Shown in pieces: positions 45,113-53,479 of a DNA stretch of 64,000 nucleotides. Source of the DNA: Pusillimonas sp. MFBS29 (lineage in GTDB: Bacteria; Pseudomonadota; Gammaproteobacteria; Burkholderiales; Burkholderiaceae_B); NCBI RefSeq assembly GCF_020687695.1, contig NZ_JAJEWL010000002.1:372001-436000 (forward strand), read 5' to 3'. Under the pieces are notes generated by a model that searched no databases, was not told where the DNA came from, and saw only the letters and a list, made by a program, of their open reading frames with translations. A program made the translations under genes and the position numbers. How positions within the stretch are numbered: the first letter of the stretch is position 1; each line of letters begins with the position of its first letter.

Positions 45113-45946
45113 TTACTTGTCGAACTCGCTGGACAACTCGGCAGCACGCTGATAAGCGGCCTGCATGGCTTGCTGGACGATCTCGGGAAAGTGCTGGCCC
45201 TGCAGGACATCAAGTGCGGCAGCGGTGGTGCCACCTTTCGAGGTAACCCGCTCGCGCAGTGTTTGCAAATTTTCGTGCGATAAGGCCGCAAGCTGGGTTG
45301 CACCCGTTAGCGTCGCCAGAGCCAGGGTTCGTGCCTGATCATCGGACAGCCCCTGCTTGATGCCACCCTGTATAAGTGCTTCGAGGAAAAGGAATACATA
45401 AGCCGGGCCGCTGCCTGACAAAGCGGTGACGGCATCAATCTGGCTATCGGTATCGACCCAAACGACGTCTCCGACCGCTTTCATGAATTGGTTCACGACC
45501 ATTTTGTCGTCTTGCGAGACGCCCGACAGCGCCAGCAAGCCGCTCGCGCCATTGCCTATTAAAGCGGGCGTATTGGGCATGCACCGGACTATACGGGTAA
45601 AGGGCTCGCCGTCGCGGCCCAGCCAGCCCGATAGCGTATCGGCGGAAATGCCTGCCGCGATGCTGACAACGAGTGTGTCTTCCTGCAGGAAGGGCCGGCA
45701 CTGCATGACCGCTTCTTTCAGCACCTGGGGTTTGACGGCAAATATCCAGACCCGGCGCCGTGCGAGCGTATCATCGGGCGTTTGCGACACAGTAGTGCCC
45801 TGCGCAGCCCAGCGCTCAAGGGCTGGAGCATTGACATCGATGACATGCACGTCGTGGGCGCCACAACGTTTGCCGATAAGGCCTGCAGCCAAGGCAGAGG
45901 CCATGTTGCCGCCACCAATGAAGGCGATAGTGAGTTCTTTTGTCAT
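45113..45946 (-). CDS. proC: Pyrroline-5-carboxylate reductase
   Basis: 277 residues from ATG 45946. N-terminal Rossmann motif IAFIGGGNMASALAAGLIG, then VSIAAGISADTLSGWLG, RCMPNTPALIGNGASGL and the family signature ALSGSGPAYVFLFLEALIQGG. It reduces pyrroline-5-carboxylate to proline with NADPH in the cytosol. The region upstream lacks a good Shine-Dalgarno. It stands alone between livK and the divergent ugp operon (154-bp gap). Confidence 0.95.
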   Translation of the reverse strand: MTKELTIAFIGGGNMASALAAGLIGKRCGAHDVHVIDVNAPALERWAAQGTTVSQTPDDTLARRRVWIFAVKPQVLKEAVMQCRPFLQEDTLVVSIAAGISADTLSGWLGRDGEPFTRIVRCMPNTPALIGNGASGLLALSGVSQDDKMVVNQFMKAVGDVVWVDTDSQIDAVTALSGSGPAYVFLFLEALIQGGIKQGLSDDQARTLALATLTGATQLAALSHENLQTLRERVTSKGGTTAAALDVLQGQHFPEIVQQAMQAAYQRAAELSSEFDK

Positions 45947-46100
45947 AGGAAGAATATTGTAGCCCCTTGGAATTTCAGTTTGACGAAAGTCAACGCTTAT
46001 CGTTACAGTCACGCCAGCGTCATAAACGTGAAATAAACTCAGTCCCGCGCCGGGTCAACAATCATACGCGGCACAACAGACAACTCTGGAGAAGAAAATC

Positions 46101-47408
46101 ATGCGAGTCAAGCTTTGCGCATTATCCCTGGCCGGCATCATTGCCAGCATGGGCACGGCACACGCCGCTACCGACATCAACTTCTGGCACTCGATGCAAG
46201 GCGCCTTGGGCGAACGCGTCAATGCGCTGGTAGAAGACTTCAACAAAAGCCAGTCAGATTACGTCGTGCATGCGATCTACAAGGGTACGTACGGCGAGTC
46301 CATGAATGCGGGCATCGCCGCCTTCCGTGGCGGCCAGGCCCCCGATATCCTTCAGGTTTTCGAAGTCGGTACCGCCACCATGATGTACGCCAAGGGCGCA
46401 GTCAAGCCGGTGCAGGAAATGTCGGAAGAAGCCGGTGACCCGATCAATCCAGATGATTTCCTGGGTGCGGTAGCCAGCTACTACTCGTCGGCCGATGGCA
46501 AACTGGTATCCATGCCGTTCAACAGCTCCACACCAGTTTTCTACTACAACAAAGACGCTTTCAAGAAAGCGGGTCTTGACCCAGAAACACCTCCCAAAAC
46601 CTGGCAAGAAGTCGCCGAAGCCGGCAAGAAGCTGCGCGACGCAGGCATGGAATGCGGCTACACCACCACCTGGCCTTCCTGGATCCAGCTGGAAACCTTC
46701 GGCGCATGGCATAACACGCCTTACGCAACGAAAGACAACGGTTTCGGCGGTCTGGATGCACGCCTGGCCATCGATCAGCCTTTGTTTGTCCGTCACATCA
46801 GCTTCCTGGCCGATATGTCCAAGGCTGGCACATTCACGTATGGCGGCCGCGGCGACACATCGACAGCACTGTTCACAGCAGGCAAATGCGGCATGTTCAC
46901 CGGTTCCAGCGGCAGTCGTGCCAACATCATCAAAACCGGCGAATTCGAATTCGGTACGTCTTCCCTGCCCTACCATGAAGGCGTAGCCGGCGCACCACAG
47001 AACTCGATTATCGGTGGCGCATCGCTGTGGGTATTTGCCAAAAAGAGCCCGGAAGTCTACAAAGGCGTGACCAAATTCTTCAAGTTCCTTTCCAGCCCCG
47101 AGCAGGCTGCCCAATGGCACCAGGGCACCGGCTATGTTCCAGTCACCAAAGCTGGCTTCGAGCTCACCAAAAAGTCCGGTTTCTACGAAAAGAACCCAGG
47201 TACCGACGTAGCCGTCAAGCAGCTTGACGCCACTACCACCGAGAACTCGCGTGGCATCCGTCTGGGCTATCTGCCCCAGATCCGTGAAATCGAAGATGGC
47301 GTCATGGAAGAGATCTTTTCGGGTAAAGTCGAGGCCGAAGCAGGCCTGAAAGACATCGTCAAACGCAGCAACGAATTGCTCAGCCGTTTCGAGAAAAGCG
47401 TGAACTAA
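46101..47408 (+). CDS. ugpB: sn-Glycerol-3-phosphate ABC transporter substrate-binding protein UgpB
   Basis: 435 residues. Signal peptide MRVKLCALSLAGIIASMGTA ending at HAA; mature start TDINFWHSMQGALGERVNALVEDFN. UgpB landmarks: AIYKGTYGESMNAGIAAFRGG, DILQVFEVGTATMMYAKGA, MPFNSSTPVFYYNKDAF and NSIIGGASLWVFA. It binds glycerol-3-phosphate and glycerophosphodiesters in the periplasm. It leads ugpBAEC, but a terminator sits between it and ugpA, as expected for a receptor made in excess. No ugpQ phosphodiesterase gene is adjacent. Confidence 0.95.
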   Translation: MRVKLCALSLAGIIASMGTAHAATDINFWHSMQGALGERVNALVEDFNKSQSDYVVHAIYKGTYGESMNAGIAAFRGGQAPDILQVFEVGTATMMYAKGAVKPVQEMSEEAGDPINPDDFLGAVASYYSSADGKLVSMPFNSSTPVFYYNKDAFKKAGLDPETPPKTWQEVAEAGKKLRDAGMECGYTTTWPSWIQLETFGAWHNTPYATKDNGFGGLDARLAIDQPLFVRHISFLADMSKAGTFTYGGRGDTSTALFTAGKCGMFTGSSGSRANIIKTGEFEFGTSSLPYHEGVAGAPQNSIIGGASLWVFAKKSPEVYKGVTKFFKFLSSPEQAAQWHQGTGYVPVTKAGFELTKKSGFYEKNPGTDVAVKQLDATTTENSRGIRLGYLPQIREIEDGVMEEIFSGKVEAEAGLKDIVKRSNELLSRFEKSVN

Positions 47409-47430
47409 GCCATTTAGGCTTAAAATCCCT

Positions 47431-47468
47431 GCCGTAAGGGTGCCGCCGGGCGTCCCTTGCGGCATTTT
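47431..47468 (+). terminator. Rho-independent terminator between ugpB and ugpA
   Basis: A 10-bp stem with one G-T pair (47431-47440 with 47454-47463), 13-base loop, then ATTTT. It begins 22 bases after the ugpB stop. Read-through would feed ugpAEC at a lower level. Confidence 0.65.
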
Positions 47469-47559
47469 CCATGCACGACACAATTGTAATTTTCACCCCC
47501 GCGGGCGACGATTGCCTGTGTATTAATCCCGGTCAGCACCTATCCATACCCGTTCCGAC

Positions 47560-48444
47560 ATGGAAAAACGCGTAACTTTCAACCACAAGACGCTACCCTA
47601 CCTGCTGCTTGCACCGCAGTTGGTGATTACCGTTATATTTTTCTTCCTGCCTGCGGGCCAGGCCATGTGGCAGTCATTCCGGCTGGAAGATCCCTTTGGA
47701 CTATCCTCGCAGTTTGTGGGGCTCTCCAACTTTGTCGAGCTGTTCGCCGACGACGACTATGTTCAATCTTTCAAGGTCACTGCCGTATTCTCAGTGCTGG
47801 TGGCCGTCCTGGGCTTGTCCATCTCGTTGCTGCTGGCCGTCATGGCCAACCGTGTCGTGCACAAGGCTGCCGGCATATACAAGACACTCCTGATCTGGCC
47901 GTATGCCGTCGCGACTGCGGTAGCCGGGGTACTCTGGCTGTTTCTGTTTTCCCCTTCGGTCGGGATACTTGCCGTGTTCCTGGCCGACAGCGGCATAGCC
48001 TGGAATCCCAGGCTCGACGGCGATCACGCCATGATACTCGTGGTGCTTGCTTCGGTCTGGAAGCAGATTTCCTATAATTTCCTGTTTTTTCTGGCCGGCC
48101 TGCAATCGATTCCCCGTTCGCTGATTGAAGCCGCAGCCATCGACGGAGCCAGTCCCGCACGCCGATTCTGGAGCATAGTCTTTCCCCTGCTGTCGCCCAC
48201 GACCTTTTTCCTGCTCGTCATCAACGTCATCTACGCTTTCTTTGATACTTTCGCGATCATCGACATCATGACGCAAGGTGGCCCCGGATCCAGCACAGCC
48301 ATTCTGGTCTACAAGGTCTACAACACGGGTTTCAAAGGCCTGGACATAGGCTCTTCCGCCGCCCAGTCGGTCGTTCTTATGCTCATCGTCGTGCTGCTTA
48401 CCGTCGTACAGTTCCGTTATATCGACCGCAAGGTCAATTACTGA
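47560..48444 (+). CDS. ugpA: Glycerol-3-phosphate ABC transporter permease UgpA
   Basis: 294 residues, six membrane helices. Conserved parts: [56 protein letters not shown] and the EAA loop [27 protein letters not shown]. It forms the channel with UgpE. The gap from ugpB (151 bp) contains a terminator. The next gene ugpE follows 42 bases on. Confidence 0.95.
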   Translation: MEKRVTFNHKTLPYLLLAPQLVITVIFFFLPAGQAMWQSFRLEDPFGLSSQFVGLSNFVELFADDDYVQSFKVTAVFSVLVAVLGLSISLLLAVMANRVVHKAAGIYKTLLIWPYAVATAVAGVLWLFLFSPSVGILAVFLADSGIAWNPRLDGDHAMILVVLASVWKQISYNFLFFLAGLQSIPRSLIEAAAIDGASPARRFWSIVFPLLSPTTFFLLVINVIYAFFDTFAIIDIMTQGGPGSSTAILVYKVYNTGFKGLDIGSSAAQSVVLMLIVVLLTVVQFRYIDRKVNY

Positions 48445-48486
48445 TGCACCAACCATGCCTCTCAATGTTTTACCGTCAAGGCTTCC

Positions 48487-49329
48487 ATGATTGAACGACG
48501 CCCTATCCTGGATATCATCACTCATGTGATATTGATCATCGGAGTGGCGGTTATCGCCTTTCCGCTGTACGTCACCTTTATCGCATCGACCCAAACCGCG
48601 CAAGAAGTGGCGCAGGCACCCATGTCGCTGTTGCCGGGTAACCAGTTTCTGGAGAATTTTCGCACCGTCCTGACAGGCGAAGCGGCCAACACACCGCCGG
48701 TTGCACGGATGATGTGGGTCAGTACCGTCATGGCACTGGCGATTACCATCGGCAAGATCGTCATTTCGATGCTATCGGCCTTTGCCGTGGTGTATTTCCG
48801 CTTCCGCTTCCGGATGTTCTTTTTCTGGATGATTTTCATCACACTGATGTTGCCGGTCGAGGTGAGGATATCGCCTACCTATAAAGTGGTGGCCGACCTG
48901 GGCATGCTGAACAGCTACGCCGGCTTGACCCTGCCGCTTATCGCCTCGGCCACAGCCACCTTTCTGTTCCGCCAGTTTTTCCTTACGGTTCCCGATGAAC
49001 TGATCGAAGCGGCCCGCATCGATGGCGCCGGCCCCATGCGTTTTTTCTGGGACGTGCTGCTGCCGTTGTCGCGCACGAGCATTGCCGCCCTTTTTGTGAT
49101 TCAGTTCATCTACGGCTGGAACCAGTATTTGTGGCCGCTGATCATCACCACTAACGAAGAAATGTACCCGGTGGTGATAGGCATCAAGCGCATGATAGCC
49201 GGGGGTGACGCCGTCACCGAATGGAATCTGGTCATGGCGACCGCCCTGCTGGCTATGATCCCGCCGGTCGCAGTCGTGATCTTCATGCAGAAGTGGTTTG
49301 TCAAAGGCCTTGTGGATGCCGAAAAATAA
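48487..49329 (+). CDS. ugpE: Glycerol-3-phosphate ABC transporter permease UgpE
   Basis: 280 residues, six membrane helices of the MalG type. Conserved stretches include [22 protein letters not shown], the EAA loop [26 protein letters not shown] and [19 protein letters not shown]. It completes the UgpAE channel. The Shine-Dalgarno upstream is weak. It is followed 42 bases later by ugpC. Confidence 0.95.
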   Translation: MIERRPILDIITHVILIIGVAVIAFPLYVTFIASTQTAQEVAQAPMSLLPGNQFLENFRTVLTGEAANTPPVARMMWVSTVMALAITIGKIVISMLSAFAVVYFRFRFRMFFFWMIFITLMLPVEVRISPTYKVVADLGMLNSYAGLTLPLIASATATFLFRQFFLTVPDELIEAARIDGAGPMRFFWDVLLPLSRTSIAALFVIQFIYGWNQYLWPLIITTNEEMYPVVIGIKRMIAGGDAVTEWNLVMATALLAMIPPVAVVIFMQKWFVKGLVDAEK

Positions 49330-49371
49330 TACTCAGGACAGCCCTCATCAATACAGAATTTGGACGTACAC

Positions 49372-50457
49372 ATGGCTACTCTAAGCTTTAACAAAGTCAC
49401 CAAGACCTACCCCGGGAATATCGCCGTCATACACGGCATAGACATGGAAATTGCCGATGGCGAATTCATTGTTATCGTGGGGCCGTCCGGCTGCGGGAAA
49501 TCCACACTGATGCGCATGGTGGCCGGGCTGGAAGGCATCAGCGGCGGCGAGATCAGCATAGACGGCAAGGTCGTCAACAAGCTCGAGCCCGCCGAACGCG
49601 ATATTGCCATGGTGTTCCAGAACTATGCGCTGTATCCGCACATGACGGTCTTTGACAACATGGCTTACGGGCTGAAGATACGCAAGCTCGGCAAAGCCGA
49701 GATTCAGCGTCGTGTGGAAGATGCCGCCCGTATTCTCGAGCTGTCCCATCTGCTCGAGCGTCGTCCCCGTCAGTTGTCGGGCGGCCAGCGTCAGCGGGTT
49801 GCAATGGGGCGTGCCATCGTGCGCGACCCGAAGGTATTCCTGTTCGACGAACCACTGTCAAACCTTGACGCAAAACTGCGCGTGCAGATGCGCCTTGAGA
49901 TCCAGAAACTGCATCATCGTCTGAGAACCACCAGCCTGTATGTTACCCACGACCAGGTGGAAGCCATGACACTGGCGCAGCGCATGGTGGTGATGAACAA
50001 GGGGATACCCGAGCAGATCGGCACGCCTGCCCAGGTATTTGAGAAACCCGCATCGACTTTCGTGGCCAGTTTCATCGGTTCGCCTCCCATGAACCTGATC
50101 CCGGTTCAAATCGATGATCAACGTCAGATACACGACGCAGACGGTGCCTTGCTGCAATTCGATGCCGACTCGGTGCCTGCCTCCTTGCGGAATCGCAAAG
50201 CGATTATGGGCATACGCCCCGAGCACATGCAGCTGCATGCCAGCGGACTCAAGATGGAAGTCGAGATGGTGGAAATCCTGGGTTCCGAGCAGCTGATTCA
50301 CGGACGGCTGGGTGATACGCCCATTATTTTGCGTTGCCCGGTTGGCGTCACGAAAGACTATCCGCTGGAAATCGGCGAGGCAGTTCAGGTTGGCAGCGAC
50401 GGCAAACACCCGCTGCACTGGTTCGATCCCGAGTCAGGGAAACGTATCGAAGACTGA
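49372..50457 (+). CDS. ugpC: Glycerol-3-phosphate ABC transporter ATP-binding protein UgpC
   Basis: 361 residues from ATG 49372. ATPase motifs: Walker [14 protein letters not shown]-loop [13 protein letters not shown], signature [15 protein letters not shown], Walker [15 protein letters not shown] and switch His in [13 protein letters not shown]. The C-terminal ~120 residues are the MalK-like regulatory OB domain ([23 protein letters not shown]). It energises UgpAE from the cytoplasmic face. It ends at a strong bidirectional terminator. Confidence 0.96.
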   Translation: MATLSFNKVTKTYPGNIAVIHGIDMEIADGEFIVIVGPSGCGKSTLMRMVAGLEGISGGEISIDGKVVNKLEPAERDIAMVFQNYALYPHMTVFDNMAYGLKIRKLGKAEIQRRVEDAARILELSHLLERRPRQLSGGQRQRVAMGRAIVRDPKVFLFDEPLSNLDAKLRVQMRLEIQKLHHRLRTTSLYVTHDQVEAMTLAQRMVVMNKGIPEQIGTPAQVFEKPASTFVASFIGSPPMNLIPVQIDDQRQIHDADGALLQFDADSVPASLRNRKAIMGIRPEHMQLHASGLKMEVEMVEILGSEQLIHGRLGDTPIILRCPVGVTKDYPLEIGEAVQVGSDGKHPLHWFDPESGKRIED

Positions 50458-50475
50458 TACGCACGACCAGAATAA

Positions 50476-50503
50476 AAATGCCGGCATACGCCGGCATTTC
50501 TTT
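50476..50503. terminator. Bidirectional terminator between ugpC and the second livK
   Basis: A perfect 10-bp stem, AAATGCCGGC (50476-50485) with GCCGGCATTT (50490-50499), 4-base loop, then CTTT on the plus strand and an A-run on the other side that reads as T on the minus strand. It serves the convergent ugpC and LivK-paralogue genes. A second, longer imperfect hairpin lies at 50511-50551. Confidence 0.85.
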
Positions 50504-50559
50504 ACCAGGGCCAGGCTTTTCAGTACGGGCCGTACCCGCCGAAAAACCTGGTCGCCGGC

Positions 50560-51684
50560 TTATTTGTAGACGGTCTTGGAGCCGTCTTTGTGCCAATTGA
50601 AGATGTCGAACTTGAACTCGTTCAGGTCACCCTGCTTGTTCCAGGACACCTCGCCGATAGGCGTGGACACTTTGTTTGCGTGCAGCCACTCGGCAACTTT
50701 GATCGGATCATCGGCGCCAACGCCCTTGATGCCTTCGGCAATGGCGACCGTGGCCGAGTAAGCCGTTAGCTGGAAGGCACCGCCCGGGTTACGCTTCTTG
50801 TCGGTAAAGGCTTTTACAATCGCAGCGTTTGCAGGGTCTTGGGTAAAGTCGGCGGGCAATGTAACCAGCAGGCCTTCAACCGCCTCGCCGGCGATGGCAT
50901 TGATATCGGGATTACCCACACCTTCAGGGCCCATGAACTTCACCTTCAGGCCTTGTTCCGCGCCCTGACGCAACAGCAGGCCCATTTCGGGGTGATAGCC
51001 ACCGTAGTACACGAAGTCGGCGTCGGAGCTCTTGAGCTTGGTGATGACGGCCGAGTAGTCGCTGTCTCCTGCGTTGATGCCTTCGAACAGCACGACCTTG
51101 ACGCCGGCCTTTTCAAGCTCGGACTTGACCGAGTTGGCAATGCCCTGACCATAGGACTGCTTGTCGTGCAAGACAGCAACTGCCGACGGCTTGATTTTTT
51201 CGATGATGAACTGCGCAGCAGCGGGACCTTGCTGATCATCGCGACCGATGGTGCGGAAGATCATGTCGTAGTTCTTGTCATCGGTAACGGCCGGGGAAGT
51301 CGCCGACGGGGTGACCATTACGACGCCTTCGTTGTTATAGATATCGGTGGCGGCAATGGTGGCACCGGAGCATACGTGCCCGACCACGTAATTGATTTCG
51401 TCATTGACTACACGGTTGGCTACCACAGGGCCCTGCTTGGGTTCGCAGCCGTCATCGATGGTGACGGTTTCGATTTGCTTGCCGAGCACACCGCCCGCCG
51501 CGTTGATTTGCTCAACCGCCGTATCCACGCCTTCCTTGACCATGTCGCCATACTGGGTAAGCGCACCCGTGAACGGGCCTGCGATAGCGATCTTGATGGT
51601 ATCGGCAGCGAAAGCACCACCCGAAACAAACAGACTCGCCGCGACGCTGATTACGCCGGCGATGGGAGTAAAACGAATATTCAT
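50560..51684 (-). CDS. Second LivK-type branched-chain amino acid receptor (orphan)
   Basis: 374 residues from ATG 51684, which has a full AGGAGG five bases upstream. Signal peptide MNIRFTPIAGVISVAASLFV ending at AFAADT. The mature part closely follows the livK product of this window: IAGPFTGALTQYGDM, the same Cys pair (IDDGCEPKQ, GHVCSGAT), IFRTIGRDDQQGP, LHDKQSYGQGIA and GDSDYSAVITKL. No permease or ATPase is adjacent, so it probably delivers a related amino acid to the LivHMGF channel encoded 7 kb away. The strong Shine-Dalgarno suggests high expression. Confidence 0.93.
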   Translation of the reverse strand: MNIRFTPIAGVISVAASLFVSGGAFAADTIKIAIAGPFTGALTQYGDMVKEGVDTAVEQINAAGGVLGKQIETVTIDDGCEPKQGPVVANRVVNDEINYVVGHVCSGATIAATDIYNNEGVVMVTPSATSPAVTDDKNYDMIFRTIGRDDQQGPAAAQFIIEKIKPSAVAVLHDKQSYGQGIANSVKSELEKAGVKVVLFEGINAGDSDYSAVITKLKSSDADFVYYGGYHPEMGLLLRQGAEQGLKVKFMGPEGVGNPDINAIAGEAVEGLLVTLPADFTQDPANAAIVKAFTDKKRNPGGAFQLTAYSATVAIAEGIKGVGADDPIKVAEWLHANKVSTPIGEVSWNKQGDLNEFKFDIFNWHKDGSKTVYK

Positions 51685-51772
51685 ACAACCTCCTGAAAGT
51701 ACGCCAGAAAGCATACACCGAAAGCTACAGCAGCGCCGCTGGTCGGCTTCAGGGTTTTCCGCTAGAAAGGCG

Positions 51773-51804
51773 AAAAAAACCCCGGAGCACAAGGCGACCG
51801 GGGT
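51773..51804 (-). terminator. Rho-independent terminator of dps
   Basis: ACCCCGG (51779-51785) pairs with CCGGGGT (51798-51804) over a 12-base loop; the A-run 51773-51779 reads as T7 on the minus strand, 22 bases past the dps stop. Confidence 0.8.
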
Positions 51805-51825
51805 GTCTTGGCAGATGCGAGATGC

Positions 51826-52350
51826 CTATTGCAGCAGGCTGCGCAGCATCCAGGCATTTTTCTCGTGGACGTCCAGCCGCTGGGTCAGCAAATCGACGGT
51901 GGGTTGGTCATCAACCCCTTCTGCCTTCTTCAACGCGGCGCGCGCAGTTTTTGCGACTGACTCGTTACCCTTGACCAATAACCGGATCATGCTTTCGGCA
52001 TCGGGCACCGACGAGCTTTCCGCGATGGACGAAAGCTTGGCATATTCTGCATACGTGCCTGGCGCAAAATGGCCCAGCGCCCTGATACGTTCGGCAATGG
52101 CGTCAAGCGCCTGCCACTCTTCCGTGTATTGAGTCATGAACATGAGGTGTAGCGTATTGAACAGCGGCCCGGTGACGTTCCAGTGAAAGTTATGCGTCAT
52201 TAAGTACAGCGTGTAGGAATCGGCCAGCATTTTGGACAGTTCAGTCGCAACGGTGGCGCGATCCTTGTCAGAAATACCGATGTCGATGGGCAAGCCCTTG
52301 GAGCTCATTTTTTCCACTTTACTGCTTGCCAGCTTGCTTGTTCTTGCCAT
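51826..52350 (-). CDS. dps: Dps-family ferritin-like DNA protection protein
   Basis: 174 residues from ATG 52350, with GGAGG upstream. A lysine-rich N-terminal tail (about 1-20) could bind DNA. The ferritin-like four-helix body has NFHWNVTGPLFNTLHLMFMTQYTEEWQALDAIAERIRALG. Ferroxidase ligands His56, His68, Asp83 and Glu87 are in place by spacing, but the position equal to E. coli Asp67 is Met72 here. Dps oxidises Fe2+ with peroxide and stores it, shielding DNA. A 10-bp palindrome GGGTTAACCC (52379-52388) lies in the promoter region. oxyR follows upstream on the same strand. Confidence 0.92.
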   Translation of the reverse strand: MARTSKLASSKVEKMSSKGLPIDIGISDKDRATVATELSKMLADSYTLYLMTHNFHWNVTGPLFNTLHLMFMTQYTEEWQALDAIAERIRALGHFAPGTYAEYAKLSSIAESSSVPDAESMIRLLVKGNESVAKTARAALKKAEGVDDQPTVDLLTQRLDVHEKNAWMLRSLLQ

Positions 52351-52461
52351 AGAAACCTCCGGGAAGTAGAAATAATTCGGGTTAACCCCAGAATAACACG
52401 CAGCCAGGAAAAGCACAGGTAAATACATGCATTCCGCATTCGAACGACGCTGGAACCATGC

Positions 52462-53406
52462 CTATGCTTCGACCAGCTCCGGATCCAGATACTTCACCCC
52501 CTGCAAATCGCACGAGCTGACGGTCTTTATCAACGCGTCAATAGCCGCCGGACGCGGGAAGCTTTTACGCCAGATCAATACAACACGGCGGTCAGGCACG
52601 GGTTTCTTGAACGGTATGAAATCCAGGAGATCGTTCTGCACGCCTGGCATCGACAGGGAACTGGACGGCAAAACCGTTACCCCTATGCCCGCCGCCACCA
52701 TATGACGTATGGTTTCCAGCGATGAGCCCTCGAAGGTGCGCTGTATGCCCTCACTGGCGGCGGAAAAGCGGGAAAGCTCGGGGCAGACTTCAAGTACCTG
52801 ATCGCGAAAGCAATGGCCCGAACCCAGCAGCAGCATGGTTTCGTCCTTAAGCTCCGTCGAGGCAATTTCCTTGCGTCCCGCCCAGGGATGAGTCTTGGGA
52901 ACGGCCACCAGAAATGGTTCGTCGTAGAGCGGATGTATCGCCAGACCGGTATCCGGCAGGGGCAAGGCGACGATGGCGCAATCGATTTCTCCTTGTCGCA
53001 GCAGTTCGAGCAGACGCATGGTGTAGTTCTCTTGCAGCAGCAATGGCATTTGCGGCGTCGCCTTGATTTGCTCGGGAACCAGTTTGGGCAGCAGATAAGG
53101 TCCTATCGTGTAAATGATGCCTACACGCAGTGGCCCCGCCAGCGGATCATGGCCCTGGCGCGCTATTTCACGCAGATTGGCCCCCTCTTCCAGCACTCGC
53201 TGCGCCTGGGCAACCACACGCAAGCCTATGGGCGTTATGCCAACCTCGGTGCCGCCACGCTCGAACAGCACGACGCCCAGCTCGTCCTCGAGCTTGCGTA
53301 TGGCCACCGACAGGGTGGGCTGACTGACGAAGCAGGCTTCCGCAGCCCTGCCAAAATGCCGTTCCCGGGCAACAGCCACGATGTATTTCAGTTCAGTCAG
53401 GGTCAT
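52462..53406 (-). CDS. oxyR: Hydrogen-peroxide sensor OxyR (LysR family)
   Basis: 314 residues from ATG 53406. The HTH domain (MTLTELKYIVAVARERHFGRAAEACFVSQPTLS) is followed by the sensor domain with the redox pair Cys199 and Cys208 in GHCFRDQVLEVC, the same residue numbers as in E. coli OxyR. Peroxide oxidises the pair to a disulphide and turns on catalase, dps and other genes. It lies 73 bases downstream of recG on the same strand and just upstream of dps, which is a known OxyR target elsewhere. Confidence 0.95.
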   Translation of the reverse strand: MTLTELKYIVAVARERHFGRAAEACFVSQPTLSVAIRKLEDELGVVLFERGGTEVGITPIGLRVVAQAQRVLEEGANLREIARQGHDPLAGPLRVGIIYTIGPYLLPKLVPEQIKATPQMPLLLQENYTMRLLELLRQGEIDCAIVALPLPDTGLAIHPLYDEPFLVAVPKTHPWAGRKEIASTELKDETMLLLGSGHCFRDQVLEVCPELSRFSAASEGIQRTFEGSSLETIRHMVAAGIGVTVLPSSSLSMPGVQNDLLDFIPFKKPVPDRRVVLIWRKSFPRPAAIDALIKTVSSCDLQGVKYLDPELVEA

Positions 53407-53479
53407 GTTTTGTGTCTCGCAATAATGTATATGTTGGTGACCAGGCCGGAGCCCTTGTACCGGCTTGCCCGGTGCGAAT

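Noticed and set aside
45980-45993. TTGAC-GAAA-GTCAA palindrome between proC and ugpB, resembling an FNR-family site
   Set aside because: The half-site is TTGAC rather than TTGAT, so it does not match FNR/Anr, and no well-spaced -10 was found. It may still be an operator for another regulator.
46000-46050. Possible Pho box upstream of ugpB
   Set aside because: Only loose resemblance to direct repeats of CTGTCAT (GCGTCATAAACGTGAAA); too few matching bases to support, although ugp genes are often PhoB-controlled.
48522-48603. Open frames opposite ugpA and ugpE
   Set aside because: They are antisense shadows of clear permease genes, with low-complexity translations and no family features.
50511-50551. 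Long imperfect hairpin (CCAGG...CCTGG arms with an inner GTACGG/CCGTAC) next to the ugpC terminator
   Set aside because: It has internal mismatches and sits beside a clear terminator; without evidence of other copies it is not called a repeat element.
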